Positions 6,937 through 9,039 of a stretch of 9,039 nucleotides of DNA are shown in pieces. Each line of letters begins with the position of its first letter. Within the stretch, counting starts at the first letter, position 1. The stretch covers positions 1 through 9,039 of the forward strand of contig JAISOQ010000192.1 of the NCBI GenBank assembly GCA_031275515.1, given 5' to 3'. The position numbers and the translations under genes are program-made. The stretch is from Treponema sp. (GTDB lineage Bacteria; Spirochaetota; Spirochaetia; Treponematales; Breznakiellaceae). The notes below the pieces were generated by a model that saw only the letters and a list, made by a program, of their open reading frames with translations, ran no database searches and had not been told where the DNA came from.

Positions 6937-7553
6937 GCGAGGATCCCCTTGGTAGAAGGGATGCGGTCTTCGCCGCGGGGATCTATCCCGCAGGCTTCCC
7001 TCAGGGAGCGGGCCGCCGCCTTGAACAGGGCTTCTATCTTATGGTGATCGCTCCGGCCCCGCAGAACGTCCAAATGCAGGGTGATTCCTGCGGCGGAGAC
7101 AAAGCCCTGCCAGAAGTCTTCCACCGTATCGGTCTGGAAGGAAGCGGCGGCGGCTCCCGCGGGGGATGAGACCAGGGGTATCCCCGAAAGGCCCGCTTCA
7201 AAGACCAGGAAAGAACGGCCAGAAACGTCCGCCGCAGCCCGGACCAGGGTCTCGTCCATAGGAAAGAGGCAGCTCCCGTTCCGGCGTATGCCCCGCTTGT
7301 CCTCCAGGGCCTTGGCAAAGCACTGGCCCAGGACTATCCCAGTGTCCTCCACCAGGTGATGTTGATCCACCTCCAGATCCCCCAAAGCCCGGATCTCCAG
7401 GTCAAAAAGGCCGTGGCGGGCAAACGTGTTAAGCATGTGAGCCATAAAGCCTATAGGGTAATCCAGGAGGGTTTCGCCCCTGCCGTCAAGATCGAGACGG
7501 ATGAAGATGTCCGTTTCCCTGGTTGTCCGTTTAATTTCGGCGGTCCGCGCCAT
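6933..7553 (-). CDS. hisB: Imidazoleglycerol-phosphate dehydratase
   Basis: The enzyme removes water from imidazole glycerol phosphate to give imidazole acetol phosphate. At 206 residues it is the stand-alone dehydratase; no histidinol-phosphatase domain is attached. The metal-binding motifs are present: DQHHLVED (63-70, His65, His66, Glu69) and DHHKIEALFKAAARSL (169-184, His170, His171, Glu174). The C-terminal PSTKG is characteristic. The conserved GFLDHML reads GFMAHML (35-41), with the usual Asp replaced by Ala and His39 kept. The ATG has GGAGGA about 6 bases upstream. It is separated from hisG by the palindromic repeat, the only sizeable gap in the operon. Confidence 0.96.
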   Translation of the reverse strand: MARTAEIKRTTRETDIFIRLDLDGRGETLLDYPIGFMAHMLNTFARHGLFDLEIRALGDLEVDQHHLVEDTGIVLGQCFAKALEDKRGIRRNGSCLFPMDETLVRAAADVSGRSFLVFEAGLSGIPLVSSPAGAAAASFQTDTVEDFWQGFVSAAGITLHLDVLRGRSDHHKIEALFKAAARSLREACGIDPRGEDRIPSTKGILA

Positions 7554-7584
7554 TCCGCTTCCTCCGTTTAATCCGCTCAGAATT

Positions 7585-7686
7585 TATAAGTTGAGGCTGT
7601 TCCAAAACTCGTCTTCTACAAGTTAGGGAGGGGGCAGCCGCCCCCGTAACGCCCCCGCCGGGATTTTGGAACAGCCTCAACTTATA
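7585..7686. repeat. 102-bp MITE-like palindromic element between hisG and hisB
   Basis: The left arm 7585-7607 and right arm 7664-7686 are exact reverse complements of 23 bases (core GAGGCTGTTCCAAAA). Between them lie 56 bases with a second hairpin, GGGGGC (7630-7635) and GCCCCC (7640-7645) around a 4-base loop. The right arm contains the hisG stop codon TAA (7682-7684), so the element begins at the very end of hisG. The arm core matches the palindrome at 266-303 at 15 of 17 positions. There is no T-run after the arms, so it is more likely an inserted non-autonomous element than a terminator. In the mRNA it would form a long hairpin that could separate hisG from the rest in stability. Confidence 0.75.
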
Positions 7687-8536
7687 GTACAACTTTTCGC
7701 AAATCATATTCCACAATATCGGCGGCGCCCAGTTTCTTCAAGCGGGGGATAAGGTCAGGAATTTCCTCTTTTTTTACCGCAATCTTCACCGCATAGCCAT
7801 CGTTGCCGTAGAGGGGCGATATTGTGGGGCTTCGCATGGCGGGAAGTCCCGCCGCCAGTTCGTTGAACCGGGTTTGGGGTACGTTCATTTCCAGAAGCAC
7901 CCGTTCCCGGCCATCCAGAACCGCCCGAAAAAGCATGGCCAGCTCTTCTATCCTGCCCCGCTTTTCGCCGTCCGCCATTGCCCCGCGGGAGGCCACGAAA
8001 CGGGTGGAGGACTCCAGAATATCCGCCACGATACGCAGGCCGTTGTCCTTGAGGGTCTGGCCCGTAGAGGTGTTGTCGATGATCATGTCCGCATCATCCG
8101 GAGGGAAAACCTCAGTAGCGCCATAGGTCCTTACAATCCGGTATTCGTAGCCCCGGCTCTTGAGCCATGTTTCAGCGATAGAAACATATTCAGTAGCCAC
8201 TACAAGCCGTTTGTTTTTGAGGGCTTCATCGTCAAGCTCTGCCGGGACTGCCGCTACGATGCGCACCCTGTCGAACCCCAGATCCAGGACTTCAGCCACA
8301 TCGGCGCCGCTTTCCTGTATCCAGTCCGCGCCGGTAAAACCCGCATCGTGGCTTCCCAGCTCCAGAAGCTCTCCCACGTTCTGGGGTTTCATGATCTTGG
8401 CGTCCAGCCAGTCCGCAGCTATCCTGGGCCGGTAGGTCCGGTCCGCTAGGTAAATTGGGAATCCCGCCTCGGCAAAAAGCCGGGAAACATTGTCAAAAAT
8501 TCGCCCTTTGGGGATCAAAATCCTCAGTTTTTCCAT
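7682..8536 (-). CDS. hisG: ATP phosphoribosyltransferase, long form
   Basis: HisG joins ATP and PRPP, the committed first step of histidine synthesis. At 284 residues it is the long form. The catalytic part has ILIPKGRIF near the start and the PRPP-binding region ADMIIDNTSTGQTLKDNGL (149-167). The C-terminal 70 residues (NVPQTRFNELAAGLP, SPTISPLY, then LIPRLKKLGAADIV) form the ACT-like regulatory domain, so it should be feedback-inhibited by histidine and need no HisZ. I choose the ATG at 8534-8536: TTGGAG lies 6 bases upstream. A TTG four codons further upstream overlaps that site and is unlikely. The start lies only 10 bases after the attenuator's T-run. The protein has a single His, in contrast to the leader peptide. 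Confidence 0.96.
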   Translation of the reverse strand: MEKLRILIPKGRIFDNVSRLFAEAGFPIYLADRTYRPRIAADWLDAKIMKPQNVGELLELGSHDAGFTGADWIQESGADVAEVLDLGFDRVRIVAAVPAELDDEALKNKRLVVATEYVSIAETWLKSRGYEYRIVRTYGATEVFPPDDADMIIDNTSTGQTLKDNGLRIVADILESSTRFVASRGAMADGEKRGRIEELAMLFRAVLDGRERVLLEMNVPQTRFNELAAGLPAMRSPTISPLYGNDGYAVKIAVKKEEIPDLIPRLKKLGAADIVEYDLRKVVL

Positions 8537-8546
8537 ACTCCACTCC

Positions 8547-8576
8547 AAAAAAAAACCGTGAGCCTGAGCCCACGGT
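8547..8576 (-). terminator. Rho-independent terminator just before hisG (attenuator 3:4)
   Basis: Reading leftward, ACCGTGGGC (8568-8576) pairs with GCTCACGGT (8555-8563) over nine base pairs, one of them a G-T wobble, around a 4-base TCAG loop. It is followed at once by a run of eight T. The hisG ribosome binding site follows directly, so the terminator can only act on transcripts entering the his operon. This placement is that of an attenuator, not of an end-of-gene terminator. Confidence 0.85.
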
Positions 8577-8668
8577 CTGTTTACCGGTTATTCGCCTTAT
8601 TCAGGCGTCGGACTCTGGCGGCTGCACGAAAACATGGTGGTAATGATGAGCAAAAAACGCCAAAGTCC
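8547..8668 (-). promoter_or_regulatory. Histidine attenuator with alternative hairpins 1:2, 2:3 and 3:4
   Basis: Segment 1, GGACTTTGGCG (8658-8668), pairs with segment 2, CGCCAGAGTCC (8610-8620), over 11 bases with one wobble, enclosing the His codons in a 37-base loop. Segment 2 can instead pair with segment 3: CCAGAGTCCG (8609-8618) against TGGGCTCAGG (8563-8572), nine pairs with one mismatch and two wobbles. That pairing uses bases needed for the terminator 3:4. A ribosome stalled at the His codons would cover segment 1 and free segment 2, favouring 2:3 and readthrough. A ribosome reaching the stop codon at 8601 would cover part of segment 2 and let 3:4 form. A further small hairpin, CGCCT/AGGCG (8593-8607), contains the leader stop codon. 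Confidence 0.8.
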
Positions 8669-8675
8669 AGTTCAT
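8601..8675 (-). CDS. hisL: His operon leader peptide, 24 residues
   Basis: The frame opens at ATG (8673-8675) and closes at TGA (8601-8603). Codons 10-14 read His-His-Tyr-His-His (CAT CAT TAC CAC CAT, 8634-8648), within AHHYHHV. Four His codons in five, directly upstream of a his operon and inside the first hairpin of an attenuator, mark this as the histidine-sensing leader. The segment 1 hairpin arm falls in codons 3-6 and segment 2 in codons 19-22. No good ribosome binding site precedes the ATG. The leader could be leaderless if the nearby promoter is right, or could be the end of a longer frame that opens at 8834. Confidence 0.75.
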   Translation of the reverse strand: MNWTLAFFAHHYHHVFVQPPESDA

Positions 8676-8834
8676 GATAAGGAAGGTATCATGTTCTTCA
8701 AAAAGAGTCAACCCGGCGTAGGACCGGCGCATAGAATTAGAATGAATTAGGCAGGAGAAGGTTCCAAATGGCCTGTGGGCATTGAGCAGCTTGAACATGG
8801 TCTCTATGTGCCGTTCAAAGCTTAGGGAGAGCAT
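8601..8834 (-). CDS. Alternative longer frame containing the leader peptide, 77 residues
   Basis: In the same frame as the leader, an ATG at 8832-8834 is preceded by AAGGAG (8844-8849) with a 9-base gap, a much better ribosome binding site than the short leader has. It would give 77 residues ending in the same His-rich tail. I recognise no family. A perfect 7-bp hairpin, GGAGAGC/GCTCTCC (8826-8847, 8-base loop), buries most of that ribosome binding site and the last base of the start codon, so initiation could be controlled or blocked. If the promoter at 8683-8711 is the real one, this frame is not transcribed. It competes with the short leader model and is less likely as a stable protein. 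Confidence 0.3.
   Translation of the reverse strand: MLSLSFERHIETMFKLLNAHRPFGTFSCLIHSNSMRRSYAGLTLFEEHDTFLIMNWTLAFFAHHYHHVFVQPPESDA
8683..8711 (-). promoter_or_regulatory. Candidate his operon promoter
   Basis: Reading leftward, TTGACT (8706-8711, five of six to the -35 consensus) is followed after 17 bases by TACCTT (8683-8688), a weak -10 with three matches. The start point would fall near 8676, right at the leader ATG. The -35 and the spacing are good and the position suits the attenuator; the -10 is poor, so this remains a candidate. Confidence 0.35.
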
Positions 8835-8847
8835 AAACCGGCTCTCC
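8826..8847 (-). other. Hairpin over a ribosome binding site in the his upstream region
   Basis: GGAGAGC and GCTCTCC are perfect complements of seven bases around the loop CGGTTTAT. On the minus strand the first arm contains the GGAG of AAGGAG, and the loop contains the AT of the ATG at 8834. It has no T-run on either side, so it is not a terminator. Seven perfect pairs could arise by chance, but the position is suggestive. Confidence 0.35.
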
Positions 8848-8962
8848 TTCAAACTCCTGTCATCAAACGCCGGATGCACCTTAGATTTTTACCTGGCGTA
8901 ATGCGGTATCTGGTACTGTCCCCCCTATTTGTAGTACGATAAACCGTGAAGGAGCATGGAGC

Positions 8963-9039
8963 ATGGCGAAAAGAATCAATGTAGGTATCTTATTCGGGGG
9001 AAAATCAGCGGAACATGAGGTGTCCCTGCAATCGGCGAA
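8963..9039 (+). CDS. ddl: D-alanine-D-alanine ligase, N-terminal part
   Basis: The first 25 codons are visible before the right edge cuts the gene. VGILFGGKSAEHEVSLQSA is the highly characteristic N-terminal glycine-rich motif of Ddl, which joins two D-alanines with ATP for peptidoglycan synthesis in the cytoplasm. The Glu and Ser of HEVS are the residues that contact the substrate in known Ddl enzymes. AAGGAG (8948-8953) lies 9 bases before the ATG; an out-of-frame ATG lies between them at 8955. The gene is divergent from the his operon, with about 290 bases between it and the leader. No strong promoter is evident; TACGAT at 8935-8940 is a weak -10 candidate. Confidence 0.9.
   Translation, partial: MAKRINVGILFGGKSAEHEVSLQSA

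Noticed and set aside
7585..7686. Inverted repeat read as an intrinsic terminator between hisG and hisB
   Set aside because: No T-run follows the arms in either direction, the loop is 56 bases, and hisB onwards has no other evident promoter and must be read through.
8537..8680. T-box riboswitch ahead of hisG
   Set aside because: I see no T-box consensus and no stem I specifier arrangement; the His codons lie in a translated frame, which fits a leader-peptide attenuator better.
8935..8940. TACGAT as the ddl promoter -10 box
   Set aside because: It matches only four of six positions and no -35 box lies 16-18 bases upstream, so I did not list it as a feature.

Overview
The window holds a nearly complete histidine biosynthesis operon on the minus strand, read from right to left: hisG, hisB, hisH, hisF, a hisA-hisI-hisE fusion, hisC, hisD, then a radical SAM gene. 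Divergent from it at the right edge is the start of a D-alanine-D-alanine ligase gene (ddl, + strand). The operon is GC-rich and tightly packed: hisB/hisH, hisIE/hisC, hisC/hisD and hisD/radical SAM each overlap by 4 bases (ATGA or GTGA). The gene set and style suggest a spirochaete of the Treponema group, possibly a termite-gut type; this comes from memory of similar gene fusions and repeats and is only moderately secure.

Right part (8537-8962): the region ahead of hisG carries what looks like a classical histidine attenuator. A 24-residue leader peptide has four His codons out of five in a row. An 11-bp hairpin encloses those codons. A rho-independent terminator ends in a run of T directly before the hisG ribosome binding site. 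The distal arm of the first hairpin can also pair with the proximal arm of the terminator, giving the expected antiterminator. This is the most interesting element of the window.

Middle (866-8536): PRPP and ATP are converted by HisG, HisE, HisI and HisA to PRFAR. HisH/HisF then make imidazole glycerol phosphate, and HisB, HisC and HisD carry it towards histidine. Only histinol-phosphate phosphatase is missing; HisB here is the dehydratase alone. A 102-bp palindromic repeat (23-bp perfect inverted arms) sits between hisG and hisB and contains the hisG stop codon. HisF and the HisA domain carry insertions. The radical SAM gene at the end of the operon has no obvious role in histidine synthesis.

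Left part (1-865): this is AT-richer and mostly without convincing genes. It holds the first nine codons of a leftward gene with a good promoter, an 18-bp perfect palindrome related to the repeat near hisG, a TATAAT promoter with a 36-residue ORF, and a probable gene remnant on the minus strand.
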